A stretch of DNA of 64,000 bases from contig JAFWSS010000177.1 in the NCBI GenBank assembly GCA_017524385.1, positions 1-64,000 on the forward strand, in the 5' to 3' direction. A program made the translations under genes and the position numbers. Source of the stretch: Prevotella sp. GTDB lineage: Bacteria; Bacteroidota; Bacteroidia; Bacteroidales; Bacteroidaceae. The notes beneath the pieces were generated by a model, which searched no databases, was not told the DNA's origin, and saw only the letters and a list, made by a program, of their open reading frames with translations. This document shows, piece by piece, positions 53,291-61,665 of this stretch (its first letter is position 1; each line of letters begins with the position of its first letter).

Positions 53291-53371
53291 TCTAGATTTC
53301 TAGAAGCCCTAGAAACCCTGGAAGCCCTGGAAATCCCTAGTAAAACTGGTGTTCTAGGAAAAACTAGTTGT
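53291..53371. repeat. 9-bp tandem repeat array, CCTAGTAAAAC family (copy C)
   Basis: Nine consecutive 9-bp units: TCTAGATTT, CTAGAAGCC, CTAGAAACC, CTGGAAGCC, CTGGAAATC, CCTAGTAAA, ACTGGTGTT, CTAGGAAAA and ACTAGTTGT. It ends at the TerB-like gene stop and shares the CCTAGTAAAACTGG core with 11779 and 34583. Confidence 0.7.
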
Positions 53372-53910
53372 CATTCCTCTTTTTTCTCTTCAGCCTTCAA
53401 GTCTTTTTCATCGATTTTCAATTCTTGCACATCGAGGTTCAGGCTGATGTTGGCGAAAGAAGATTCCAATATGAATTCATATTCCTGTTGTGCGATGTCG
53501 GGAAGGAAAAAGTCTTCTTTGTCGGGAAATTCCTTTTCAATCACCTCGTCAGAGATGTCGAAGCAGGCTAGTATACGCTTGAAGAATTTGATTTCTGAAT
53601 ATAGGATTTCGTTGTCCGCCTCTATCATGGCGATGGCGATTTTCAAGATTTGTATCTCTTCCTCTTTAGTTAGTTCTTCGTTTTGCAATTCCTTCAGGTA
53701 TGCGTTCAGGAAAGAGATGCCTATGGTGTTGATGGAATTGATGTATTCATTGATCAACTTCTCTACCTCCAAGTTTTCAAACAAGGAAGACTTGGTGATA
53801 TAGTCTTTGATCAACTGTACTTCCTCGTCGGCGATGTCTCCATCGCATGCCATGCAGCAAAATGCTGTCTTCAAATACAATTCATTGTTCATATTTGTCT
53901 GTTTTTTCAT
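53371..53910 (-). CDS. TerB-like protein, last gene of the chaperone operon
   Basis: A 179-residue soluble, acidic protein. CCMACDGDIADEEVQLIKDY and a later AIAMIEADNEILYSEIKFF are the two DG/AD-type acidic helices of the TerB domain (about residues 10-125). TerB domains occur in tellurite and other stress-response systems and probably bind metal. The C-terminal 50 residues are charged and probably disordered. It starts immediately after the kinase-AAA stop codon, so it belongs to the same operon; its stop codon borders the repeat array. Family call fairly sure; function unknown. Confidence 0.7.
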   Translation of the reverse strand: MKKQTNMNNELYLKTAFCCMACDGDIADEEVQLIKDYITKSSLFENLEVEKLINEYINSINTIGISFLNAYLKELQNEELTKEEEIQILKIAIAMIEADNEILYSEIKFFKRILACFDISDEVIEKEFPDKEDFFLPDIAQQEYEFILESSFANISLNLDVQELKIDEKDLKAEEKKEE

Positions 53911-55749
53911 TTAAAATCCCATTTTTTTAGGAACCGTGCCGCTGTCATCGTCCGAGGATTCCTCCTCCTTGACTTTGACTTTTTCCTTTTCGATTTTGAA
54001 TCCAATGGAAGGGAGATGGTCATCTCTCTTCCCGCCCTCGAATGCATCCCTGATTTTCTCATGTTTCCTGATGATGTCCATGGAAATGGATGGTTTCGAA
54101 TTAGCGATGACCTCTTCAAGCAGTTCCTGCGTGATTTTCTCAAGTTTCCGTCTGAAAGCCAATCTTGCTGCATCAAGCACAATCTTCTTGATATCGGCAG
54201 AGATGTAATTCTCTGTCAACCTGGCCAGTTTCTCATAGTCGATGGCACTGTCGCTTTTGCGCTGGGAGAGATTGATTTCGAAGATGGCGGCCCTGGTTTC
54301 CGCATCAGGCAGCGGGATGTAATACTTGTATTCCAAGCGACCTGCGCGCAGTGCTGCCTCGTCGATTTCTGACGGTTTGTTGGTAGCGCCTATCACAAGA
54401 ACTTTGTGTTCGCCACAGTTGTTGAGTTGGGCAAGGAACTCGTTCACTTCGCCTGCCATGCTCACGTTGTCTTGCTTGCTGCGGTCATGGATCATCGCTT
54501 CTATCTCATCGAAGAAGAGGATGGTGGGGGCGTTTTTTCTGGCCTCTTCGAAGATTTCTGCGATTTTGCCTTGCCCGCCATGGATGTAGGGTGAAGCCAC
54601 ATCGGAGCATTTGATGTAAAGATAGTTGAACCCTGCCTCTTCAGCGAATTTCTCGGCAAAGAAGGTCTTGCCGCATCCCGGAGGCCCGTAGAAAAGGATG
54701 CCGTTGGGGATGGAGAGGCCGAATTCCTGGGCCTTCACAGGGTCTTGCAACACATCGATGACGTCAAATTGCAACTGTTCCTTGAGCGCTGTCATCCCGG
54801 CAACGTCCTTGAAGCCGTTGCCGGTTTTGCGACGCAATGGATTGGATGTGTTCGAGTCGCCAACATTGGTGGCTATCCTGCCAATACTAATCTCGCCATT
54901 GATGGCTTTGATGAACTCGTCGGCCGTCTGGAATCTTTGGTTCTTGTCCATAGCCATCGCCTTGGCCATGATGCAGAGCAACTGCTCGTCCAGACCCTTA
55001 AGGGCTATGCTTGGTATCCTCAATGGCTGGCGGCGAGCTTCAAGAATGGCCTCGATCATGGCGTTCCTGTCGTTTTGGTATTTCTTGACATCCGTATAGA
55101 ATGGGAACATGCCAAAGACGAGACGGAAAAGCATCACGCCCACGGAGAACAAGTCCGACTGTATGGAATACACTCCGTTGAGGGCTTCCGTTGCCTGACA
55201 TAAGGGATCCAACCCCTCTTTCATGAACGAACTGATGCTTTGGTTTTGGTACCGCGCATAGCCGAAGTCGATGATTTTCGGGACTGGCAGGCCGCTGGAC
55301 AAGTCGAGCATGACGTTTTGCATCGTTATCTCGTTGTGGATGATTGGTTTGTCCAATCCATGGAGGAACTTCAGCCCGTTCAGCACGCCAAGTATGATTT
55401 GCTTGGCATCATATACGGAGCATCGTTGGTCTCTTTCAATCTTTTGCGCCACCGTCTCGCCAACGATGTGGTCGAAAACGATGAACGCATAATAATTCCC
55501 ATTGATTTGCACCTTGCCGGAGTCGTGGTAGGAGGTGATGTTCACATGGTGTAATTGCTTGGCGATTTCCACCTCGAGCACCTGTCCGTCTTCGGTGAAC
55601 TGTGTGTGGTGCAGTTTGGAATAGTCAATCAACTTGAGGAAATAGTTCTTCCCCTTGCTGTCCTTCACACGATAGGTTTCGGCGTAAGCACCTTCCTTGA
55701 TGGGAAAGGCAATCACGTAAGAATCAATATGTTCATTCTTTGCTAACAT
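53911..55749 (-). CDS. protein kinase-AAA+ ATPase fusion
   Basis: A 612-residue cytoplasmic protein. Residues 1-285 form a eukaryote-like kinase fold: Lys39 (FLKL), Glu61 (VEIAKQL), a catalytic loop HNEITMQN at 138-145 and IIDFG at 159-163. The usual HRD is HNE, so the catalytic Asp is Glu. Residues 315-540 form a VCP/FtsH-type AAA+ module: Walker A GPPGCGKT (355-362), Walker B LFFDEI (411-416), sensor ATN and an arginine-finger region RAGRLEY. The tail is charged. It lies in the Hsp70 operon, 50 bp after that gene. A kinase, or pseudokinase, that steers an unfoldase is a reasonable inference. The fusion is rare. Confidence 0.8.
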   Translation of the reverse strand: MLAKNEHIDSYVIAFPIKEGAYAETYRVKDSKGKNYFLKLIDYSKLHHTQFTEDGQVLEVEIAKQLHHVNITSYHDSGKVQINGNYYAFIVFDHIVGETVAQKIERDQRCSVYDAKQIILGVLNGLKFLHGLDKPIIHNEITMQNVMLDLSSGLPVPKIIDFGYARYQNQSISSFMKEGLDPLCQATEALNGVYSIQSDLFSVGVMLFRLVFGMFPFYTDVKKYQNDRNAMIEAILEARRQPLRIPSIALKGLDEQLLCIMAKAMAMDKNQRFQTADEFIKAINGEISIGRIATNVGDSNTSNPLRRKTGNGFKDVAGMTALKEQLQFDVIDVLQDPVKAQEFGLSIPNGILFYGPPGCGKTFFAEKFAEEAGFNYLYIKCSDVASPYIHGGQGKIAEIFEEARKNAPTILFFDEIEAMIHDRSKQDNVSMAGEVNEFLAQLNNCGEHKVLVIGATNKPSEIDEAALRAGRLEYKYYIPLPDAETRAAIFEINLSQRKSDSAIDYEKLARLTENYISADIKKIVLDAARLAFRRKLEKITQELLEEVIANSKPSISMDIIRKHEKIRDAFEGGKRDDHLPSIGFKIEKEKVKVKEEESSDDDSGTVPKKMGF

Positions 55750-55799
55750 AGTCTGATATGCTGTTAAGCGATGAAAATGAAGATTCTAGTTTAAGACTA

Positions 55800-58322
55800 T
55801 TAGGAAAGGGGAATATCTATTATCTCATCTTCCATCAATTCGATTACAGAGCAAACGAGAGGATGCAGGGTTTCTCTTGTTGGGTTGTTGTTGACGATTT
55901 CCATACATTGGTTTAGTAAGTCGCGGGCGCGTCCGGCATCTTTCCAACTCACCCTTCCGAAGAAGATGTTATAATATTTGACAAAGTCTATGCATCGAGG
56001 TAGCAAGGTGATGTGGACATTCAAAGACTTGATTTCGTCCAGTATTTGGTGTCCCATTTGCTCGTCTTGTTTCTTGATGACCATGTCCGTTCTTCGGTGC
56101 AGGTCGGCCACTTGGGCATCATATTCGTGCCCGAAGTCGTTGTTGGCTTTTTCAAGTTTGGCATATTCCATGCGAAGCTCGGTTTCCAAGGTTTCCCATT
56201 CGTGCGCTTTCTCCGTCTCTTCCATCTTGAGGAATGCACGGCGTAAATCAGCCAGGAGGTGCATCTTCCCGTCTTCCGAACCCTTCTCTCCGTCAAAGCG
56301 CCTTGAGATGTCTTCCAGCATCGCTTTGGCTTCTGCTGTCTCGCGGGCTGTCACGCCAGGTGCTTCGTTGAGCGTTTGCAGTTTGCTCTTGGCTTCTTCA
56401 AGGCGTTTTTGGAGCTCTCTTTCATTGACACCGGCACGTTGATTGACGTCGATTTCCTTCTCTATGGTCTCGCCAATGACGGGGAAGGTCACCTCCACGG
56501 TCATCATTTGAGAGCGGTCCACCTTGACGGTGATGTCGAGGTCGCTGTTTTGGGGTATTAGGGCGGGGATGTCGTCGCCTGTGATGATGATGTTGGTCAC
56601 ATGGTCGTTGTAGATGGCACTCGACCCCTCGGCGTCGTGCTCGCCTTGGTAGATGGGGATGACGAGCCGGTCTGTTTCCATGCCCGGGCGTAATTGCTTG
56701 GGGGTTCTCAGGCCGTTCCTCACGCCGATGGCCGGGATGGGTTGGTTCTTCTCCAGACCCTTTAGGGGTACGAACACGTTTTTGTCACGCAAGCTGTCAC
56801 GCACCTCGATACCGATGTTGTAGGGTAGCACGGCGCTACCCACGACGATTCCCTGCATGATGTTCACTTCGTTGGGGAAGCATGGCACGGTGTTTCCTTT
56901 CTCGTCGTAGGCGACGATGGTGAAGGAGTTGGCTTTGCCTTCCATCAGTTGGCACTCGATGACGTCGCCGATGTCGTTGATTTCCACTTTTCCACTTGAC
57001 CATCCCTTGTCGTTTCGTGTCAGTTCCACAAACAGATGCGATGGGATGGCACCGGTGCTTTCCTCGGGCAGCAGCCTGATGGATACGAATTCCACTGTTT
57101 CCACAGAGCTGGACTCATAGGCCAGTTCCAATGCGACGGTGCCTGTGGTGCTGCCAGTGGCCGTGTTCGGGCGTTTGGCTTCCGTGTCGATGCCAGAGGC
57201 GAACAATGCCGCTCCCTTGGCCACGGCGGTCATGGGGTCGATGCTGGTGTCTACATTTGGTGTGACTTGATTTTTCAGCATGCTTCTGAGGATGGGTGAA
57301 TAGGTGGGTCCACCCACGAGGATGAGTGAATCGAGGTTCCTGCCGCTCAGGTTGTTGCGTGAGAGTAGTTTCTTGCAGATGTCGATGGCCTTTTGGAAGA
57401 TGGGCTCCACCACCTGTTTCAGTTGCTCCTGTGTGACAACCATGTCGGTGAGGTCTAGTTCCTCTCCATCGTCGTCGGTTCCCAAGGTGCCGATCAAGTA
57501 CTCCACGTCGTCGCAAACGGGATTGAACGACAGGTAGTTCTTTGCCTTTTCTGCGTATGGTTTCAAGGCATCCCTCAGGATTTGCTTCTTGGTGTCGTCG
57601 CCAAGGATGTCGTCGATGCAGAAATTCTCCTGAAGGAAGGGTATGATGATGCCATCTACCACGGCGTAGTCGAGGTTTTTTCCTCCAAGATAGTTGTCGC
57701 CCTCGGTGTCTTTCACTTGCATGATGCCGTCTTCCACCTTGAGCAGTGCGGCGTCGAAGGTGCCGCCGCCGAAGTCGAAGACAAGCCATATGCCGTCTTT
57801 CTTTGCAGAGCTGAGGCCATAGGCCATGGATGCGGCGATGGGCTCTTGCAGCAGTTCGCAATGGTCGATGCCCGCCAGTGTGGCTGCTCGCTTGGTAGCG
57901 GCAATCTGGTCGGTTTTGAATTTTGCGGGTATGGTGATGACGCATGCGCTGATGTTGTCGTCGGAGACGAATGATTTCAAGGCTTTCAAGACCTCTGCCG
58001 ACAACTCTTCCGATGAGAAGGAGCGCCCCATGAAGGGGCTTTCATATTTGGTGTCCAAGCCCATGGTGCGCTTGAATTCCAGGAAGACGTTTGTTTCTCC
58101 CTTGTTCCAAGTCTTGGTTGCTTTTGCTTTGTCGGAACTCATCTTTCGATAAGCACTGTCTCCTGCGGAGATGACTCTCTTTTTCGAGAATGCGATGCAT
58201 GAGGGGAGCGTGTCTTTGAGGGTGTCGGTCTTCTTGATGACAGGTTCCCCGTTCTCCATTTTGCAGATGGCGGAATTGGTGGTTCCCAGGTCAATTCCGT
58301 ACTTCATTTTGATTTGTGCCAT
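55800..58322 (-). CDS. Hsp70 family chaperone with long C-terminal extension
   Basis: An 840-residue Hsp70. The ATPase domain (about 5-385) has KYGIDLGTTNSAICKMENG, the phosphate-2 motif FDFGGGTFDAALL and LVGGPTYSPILRSML. A beta-sandwich-like region follows (about 400-650), then a long helical, charged region (about 650-840). DnaK is about 640 residues and ends in a disordered lid tail; this one is 200 longer and lacks that tail. There is no dnaJ or grpE beside it in the usual form; the co-chaperone-like genes upstream in the operon are membrane-bound. It is therefore a specialised Hsp70, not the housekeeping DnaK. Confidence 0.88.
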   Translation of the reverse strand: MAQIKMKYGIDLGTTNSAICKMENGEPVIKKTDTLKDTLPSCIAFSKKRVISAGDSAYRKMSSDKAKATKTWNKGETNVFLEFKRTMGLDTKYESPFMGRSFSSEELSAEVLKALKSFVSDDNISACVITIPAKFKTDQIAATKRAATLAGIDHCELLQEPIAASMAYGLSSAKKDGIWLVFDFGGGTFDAALLKVEDGIMQVKDTEGDNYLGGKNLDYAVVDGIIIPFLQENFCIDDILGDDTKKQILRDALKPYAEKAKNYLSFNPVCDDVEYLIGTLGTDDDGEELDLTDMVVTQEQLKQVVEPIFQKAIDICKKLLSRNNLSGRNLDSLILVGGPTYSPILRSMLKNQVTPNVDTSIDPMTAVAKGAALFASGIDTEAKRPNTATGSTTGTVALELAYESSSVETVEFVSIRLLPEESTGAIPSHLFVELTRNDKGWSSGKVEINDIGDVIECQLMEGKANSFTIVAYDEKGNTVPCFPNEVNIMQGIVVGSAVLPYNIGIEVRDSLRDKNVFVPLKGLEKNQPIPAIGVRNGLRTPKQLRPGMETDRLVIPIYQGEHDAEGSSAIYNDHVTNIIITGDDIPALIPQNSDLDITVKVDRSQMMTVEVTFPVIGETIEKEIDVNQRAGVNERELQKRLEEAKSKLQTLNEAPGVTARETAEAKAMLEDISRRFDGEKGSEDGKMHLLADLRRAFLKMEETEKAHEWETLETELRMEYAKLEKANNDFGHEYDAQVADLHRRTDMVIKKQDEQMGHQILDEIKSLNVHITLLPRCIDFVKYYNIFFGRVSWKDAGRARDLLNQCMEIVNNNPTRETLHPLVCSVIELMEDEIIDIPLS

Positions 58323-58341
58323 AGGTTTGCGGTATTATTGA

Positions 58342-59238
58342 TTAATTTTGACTTACTGTGATGTTTGCAGCTTGGATCATTTTTCCTTTATAGTTGATTT
58401 GCGGCTTGATGACGGCGGTGATGATCCTTTGGCCTTCTTCCAGATCCTCGTCTTCAATGAAATTGGCTGTGACCTTCATACCGTCGTTGTAGGGTTTGCC
58501 TAGCATTTCCACGATTTCATATCCGTTGGCATAAAGGTTGTCTTTCATCTGTTTGATGGACTTGGACAAAGGCTTGTGGCCCTTGACAGATGGGTCCATC
58601 CTGAAGAGAGTCATTTCCATGAATGTGATGCGGTCGGCCAATGTGAGTATGAGTGAGTGGTCTTTCGCAGAGTCTCCTCCAGAGGAAGTGGATGATTTGG
58701 ATATTTCTTCCAGTGAAGAGGATATTTTCTGCATCTCGTCCATCTCATGCGAGAATTGGTTGAGGATGTCTTCGTTGATTTTCTCAGCCTTTTCCTTGAG
58801 GGCTTCCACGTTGGCGTTGCCCTTGCTGATTCTCTTGTGCAGGAGGTAGTAGATGAGGCTTCCAAGCAGTGCGAGGATGAGCAGTAGTATTCCTCCTCCG
58901 ATGGTTTTTGTCTGCACGTCGGACGAGTCGGCCTTCTTACCCAGTGAGGTGTTGGCCTCATCGATTTTGGTGCCCAGCAGTTCTGCTTTCGACTTGATGG
59001 TCTCGGTGTTCGCGTTCACCTTTTCGCTGAGGGAGTCGATGATGGCCTTTTGCGAGTTGATGGATTTCAGAGCTTCTCCCAGGTCTTTTTGGAGCTGTTC
59101 TCTTTCTTCCTTTTCCGTTTTCAGTTGACTTTCCAGATTGTCAATCCGCTTGTTGGCTTTCGACAATGGGTCGGCGGCATGTGTGAAGGTGGTGCAACAC
59201 CATAATAATGCCACGAGAAGAATCGATGATGTTTTCAT
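58342..59238 (-). CDS. transmembrane protein with GrpE-like cytoplasmic domain
   Basis: A 298-residue protein. Residues 1-22 are a signal peptide; 25-105 form a charged coiled coil expected in the periplasm; 114-134 is a membrane helix followed by HKR; 140-185 is a second helical stretch; 190-298 resembles the end of GrpE, with YEIVEMLGKPYNDGMKVTAN and IITAVIKPQINYKGKMIQAA in the place of the GrpE beta wing. GrpE releases ADP from Hsp70. Encoded 19 bp before the Hsp70 gene, it is probably its exchange factor, with a sensor outside the membrane. The start at 59238 (or 59244) is set by the signal peptide. Confidence 0.65.
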   Translation of the reverse strand: MKTSSILLVALLWCCTTFTHAADPLSKANKRIDNLESQLKTEKEEREQLQKDLGEALKSINSQKAIIDSLSEKVNANTETIKSKAELLGTKIDEANTSLGKKADSSDVQTKTIGGGILLLILALLGSLIYYLLHKRISKGNANVEALKEKAEKINEDILNQFSHEMDEMQKISSSLEEISKSSTSSGGDSAKDHSLILTLADRITFMEMTLFRMDPSVKGHKPLSKSIKQMKDNLYANGYEIVEMLGKPYNDGMKVTANFIEDEDLEEGQRIITAVIKPQINYKGKMIQAANITVSQN

Positions 59239-59249
59239 ATTCATAAGTG

Positions 59250-60761
59250 TTAGCAAGATTTGAGACAGACAATGATGATAAGGAGGATAAGTCCCCAAAG
59301 CCACCCGTAATTGTCTTCACCCGAACTGCCCGAGTAGGCTGTGGAAACATTGGAAGCGGCTCCTCCAACTTGGTTGCGCAAGTTGATGAGCGCGGTGCGG
59401 TTGTTCCTATATCTTTCCTTGGAATCGTCGTCAAGGTCGAAGCCGTCCATGATGAGTGTGGCATCCCACGCCTCATTCAATTTCTCTTTCAATACATATA
59501 GGTCGGCGGCACTGGCCATTTGGCTTTCTATTTTCTTATGGAGTTTTTCTTGGGCTGCGTTCACCTCTTCTATCACGTTATGCAAGGCATTGTTGACGAC
59601 GAGAGACGAAATCTTGAGGTAACTGGGGTCAGAGCCACCCAGTTTTCTCTTGATGGCTTGCAGGTAGGGCTTGGTGTTGTTGAGCAGCGTGACGGCATGG
59701 CTGATGAGGTCGGGTTTCTTGCAATAGTCGGCCAGTTCTTTGTAAATGGCATTCGTTTCTTCTCTCACTATGGCAGGCGGCAAGTCGGCCTTCTTCTTCC
59801 TGAGAATGTCGGTGTTCTCCTTGCAACGCTCCTTCAACAACTTTCCTGCGGCAATGCTCTCGGCATACTCTTGTAGGACCATCGCCTTGTTGATTTTGAC
59901 CTCCTCGTCTTCTTCATTGCTGTTGTTGTAGTAGTTGATGCCGCATTGCAGGATCTGCTTGGCCAGGTTGTCTGCCACCATTTGGTATTGCATGTCGCTA
60001 GTCCCGAGGATGGAACGTATGGCCTGCAAGTTGTCTTTCGTGGAATTCATCAGGTCAAGTCCTGCTTGATACACGGCTTCCGGATCCTTGCTCGACACGT
60101 TTTTTGCCTGTGCGACGGCAGAGTTGATGGCAGCGATGGGCTCGTCGATAGATTTCCCTCTCAAGAGGTTGTTGTCCTCGGATGAGCAGCCGTATTGCTC
60201 GAACAATTTTTTGAGTTGTCCGATGTTTCGCTCTTCAAGAAGGGTGTCGATGAAGAGTTGGACAGCCTCTTCTTCCGAGATTTGAAAGGTGCTGCCACAG
60301 ATGGCTTTCACCAGTTCGTTGCGGTATGTTCCATTATGCAAGAGTTTGGTCATGCATTTGATGCCTTGGCCGTCGTTGCCGGTGATGAAAGCCAGGACTC
60401 CCTGGTTGAGCAGCGATGAACAGTTTTCTTTCTTGCTGAAAAGATCCTGTGCTTTGGCTGTGTCTCCTTTTTGCAGATAGTCGAGTGCCATTTTGTCGAT
60501 GGGCGAGACTTTGATAAACCAGAACAATGCGTACTTGAACTGGTCCATGGGGAGGTTGATGCTGCTGCTTGCTGCATTCAAGCCATCTGCCGTCCTTGTG
60601 AGCGAGGGCATCAGGTTGTCAAGGTCCAAAGGGAATGACACTACTTTGTTTACTTTTAGAAACGCATTCAGCCGACGTGTGTTGGCTACGCGCTCAGCTG
60701 TTGGGGCGTTTGAGCAAACTCCCAGGAAACGGTATGGATTGTTTTGGATGATGTTGAGCAT
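59250..60761 (-). CDS. tail-anchored protein with J-domain-like N-terminus
   Basis: A 503-residue protein. The first 90 residues (IIQNNPYRFLGVCSNAPTAE, then RRLNAFLKVNK and a helix ending QFKYALFWF) follow the helix order of a J domain, but the HPD tripeptide that activates Hsp70 is missing. The middle 380 residues are helical and repeat-like, perhaps TPR-like. The end (WLWGLILLIIIVCLKSC) is a tail anchor preceded by a Gly/Ser linker. So the protein faces the cytoplasm from the membrane. It is related at its N-terminus to the next gene upstream. A role as Hsp70 partner is inferred from the operon. Confidence 0.6.
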   Translation of the reverse strand: MLNIIQNNPYRFLGVCSNAPTAERVANTRRLNAFLKVNKVVSFPLDLDNLMPSLTRTADGLNAASSSINLPMDQFKYALFWFIKVSPIDKMALDYLQKGDTAKAQDLFSKKENCSSLLNQGVLAFITGNDGQGIKCMTKLLHNGTYRNELVKAICGSTFQISEEEAVQLFIDTLLEERNIGQLKKLFEQYGCSSEDNNLLRGKSIDEPIAAINSAVAQAKNVSSKDPEAVYQAGLDLMNSTKDNLQAIRSILGTSDMQYQMVADNLAKQILQCGINYYNNSNEEDEEVKINKAMVLQEYAESIAAGKLLKERCKENTDILRKKKADLPPAIVREETNAIYKELADYCKKPDLISHAVTLLNNTKPYLQAIKRKLGGSDPSYLKISSLVVNNALHNVIEEVNAAQEKLHKKIESQMASAADLYVLKEKLNEAWDATLIMDGFDLDDDSKERYRNNRTALINLRNQVGGAASNVSTAYSGSSGEDNYGWLWGLILLIIIVCLKSC

Positions 60762-60783
60762 AGGCGATTGATATTTTTATATG

Positions 60784-61392
60784 TTATTGTTCACTATGTA
60801 TGATCCCGACGATAATGATTATTGCAAATAATGAATAGAAAAAGTATGATATTCCTGCAAAGATGCCAATGGCAATAAGTACAAGGAGAATCAGTATGGC
60901 AAAGAAATACTTGAGATGCTCATTGAAGTAATCTTGGACTTTTTCCATCATGCGGTCGAACTTCAGGTGCTCCTCTGCCTCTGCGGCATGCTTTGCTTCA
61001 GAACCGAAGGAGACGATGTACTTTTGATAGTCGGATTTCGATTCGCATAGTTCAAAGTTTTTCCTGAAGAATACTTTTGCCTTGCTGAAGTTTCTGTTAT
61101 AAAGATGACCGAATGCTTCATCGTCGGACGGGGAGCCTTTGGCATACCAGAAGAGGGCGTATTTCACTCTGTCATTGGTCTGGTTGATTTGGGCTTGCGC
61201 GGCATCAATGGCTTCAGCAGTCCTCTTGATGGTGGGGAGGATGGTGTCGAAGTCAGATAGAAATGAAGGGCTGCGCCCCACTTTGACATATGCCTTTGCC
61301 TTTTTCCCATTGGCCACAAAATCCTTGATGGAAGAATTTGAAAAAACTCCCAATACTCTGAAAGGATTGTTGGAAATGATAGATATAGGCAT
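60784..61392 (-). CDS. short membrane protein with J-domain-like N-terminus
   Basis: A 202-residue protein and the first gene of the operon. Residues 1-95 match the N-terminus of the following gene (SNNPFRVLGVFSNSSIKD, KAKAYVKVGR, DRVKYALFWYAKGSP) and again lack HPD. A helical stretch (95-155) leads to two membrane helices (163-181 and 183-198). The start at ATG 61392 is preferred to a TTG two codons upstream. The promoter TAACTTTG lies 67 bp upstream. It is likely a membrane adaptor for the operon's Hsp70. Confidence 0.6.
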   Translation of the reverse strand: MPISIISNNPFRVLGVFSNSSIKDFVANGKKAKAYVKVGRSPSFLSDFDTILPTIKRTAEAIDAAQAQINQTNDRVKYALFWYAKGSPSDDEAFGHLYNRNFSKAKVFFRKNFELCESKSDYQKYIVSFGSEAKHAAEAEEHLKFDRMMEKVQDYFNEHLKYFFAILILLVLIAIGIFAGISYFFYSLFAIIIIVGIIHSEQ

Positions 61393-61458
61393 TGTCAATA
61401 TTCGACGTTTGGTGTGTTGTTCAGGTTATTCCTCCAACTGAGAAAATGAAATATGATT

Positions 61459-61466
61459 ACAAAGTT
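61459..61466 (-). promoter_or_regulatory. -7 element of the chaperone operon
   Basis: TAACTTTG on the minus strand. Gaps between the six downstream genes are 0-50 bp, so it is probably the main promoter for 61392 down to 53371. The -33 region is a poor match, leaving room for an alternative sigma factor or an activator. The rest of 61467-61665 holds nothing recognisable. Confidence 0.55.
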
Positions 61467-61665
61467 AATGTTTTTCATCGAAAATCCATCATCTTTTCAT
61501 ATTTTTTTCTATTCTGCCCGAAAATTTTTGGCGTTTTTTGCCCCATTGAGCATTCTTGTTTTTTCAGAACGGCCCCCTTTTGAGTATTCAGATTGATGCA
61601 ACCGCACAGGCCGAAAAAATCTTTGCAACAAAAACTCCAAGAATCGGTGTGCACAACACTGAAAA

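Noticed and set aside
57115..57945. Minus-strand frame of 276 codons overlapping the Hsp70 gene in another frame
   Set aside because: It is His/Arg-rich low-complexity sequence typical of a shifted reading of the Hsp70 gene.
55800..58322. Housekeeping DnaK
   Set aside because: It is 200 residues longer than DnaK, lacks the usual tail and is surrounded by membrane co-chaperone-like genes, so it is better read as a specialised Hsp70.
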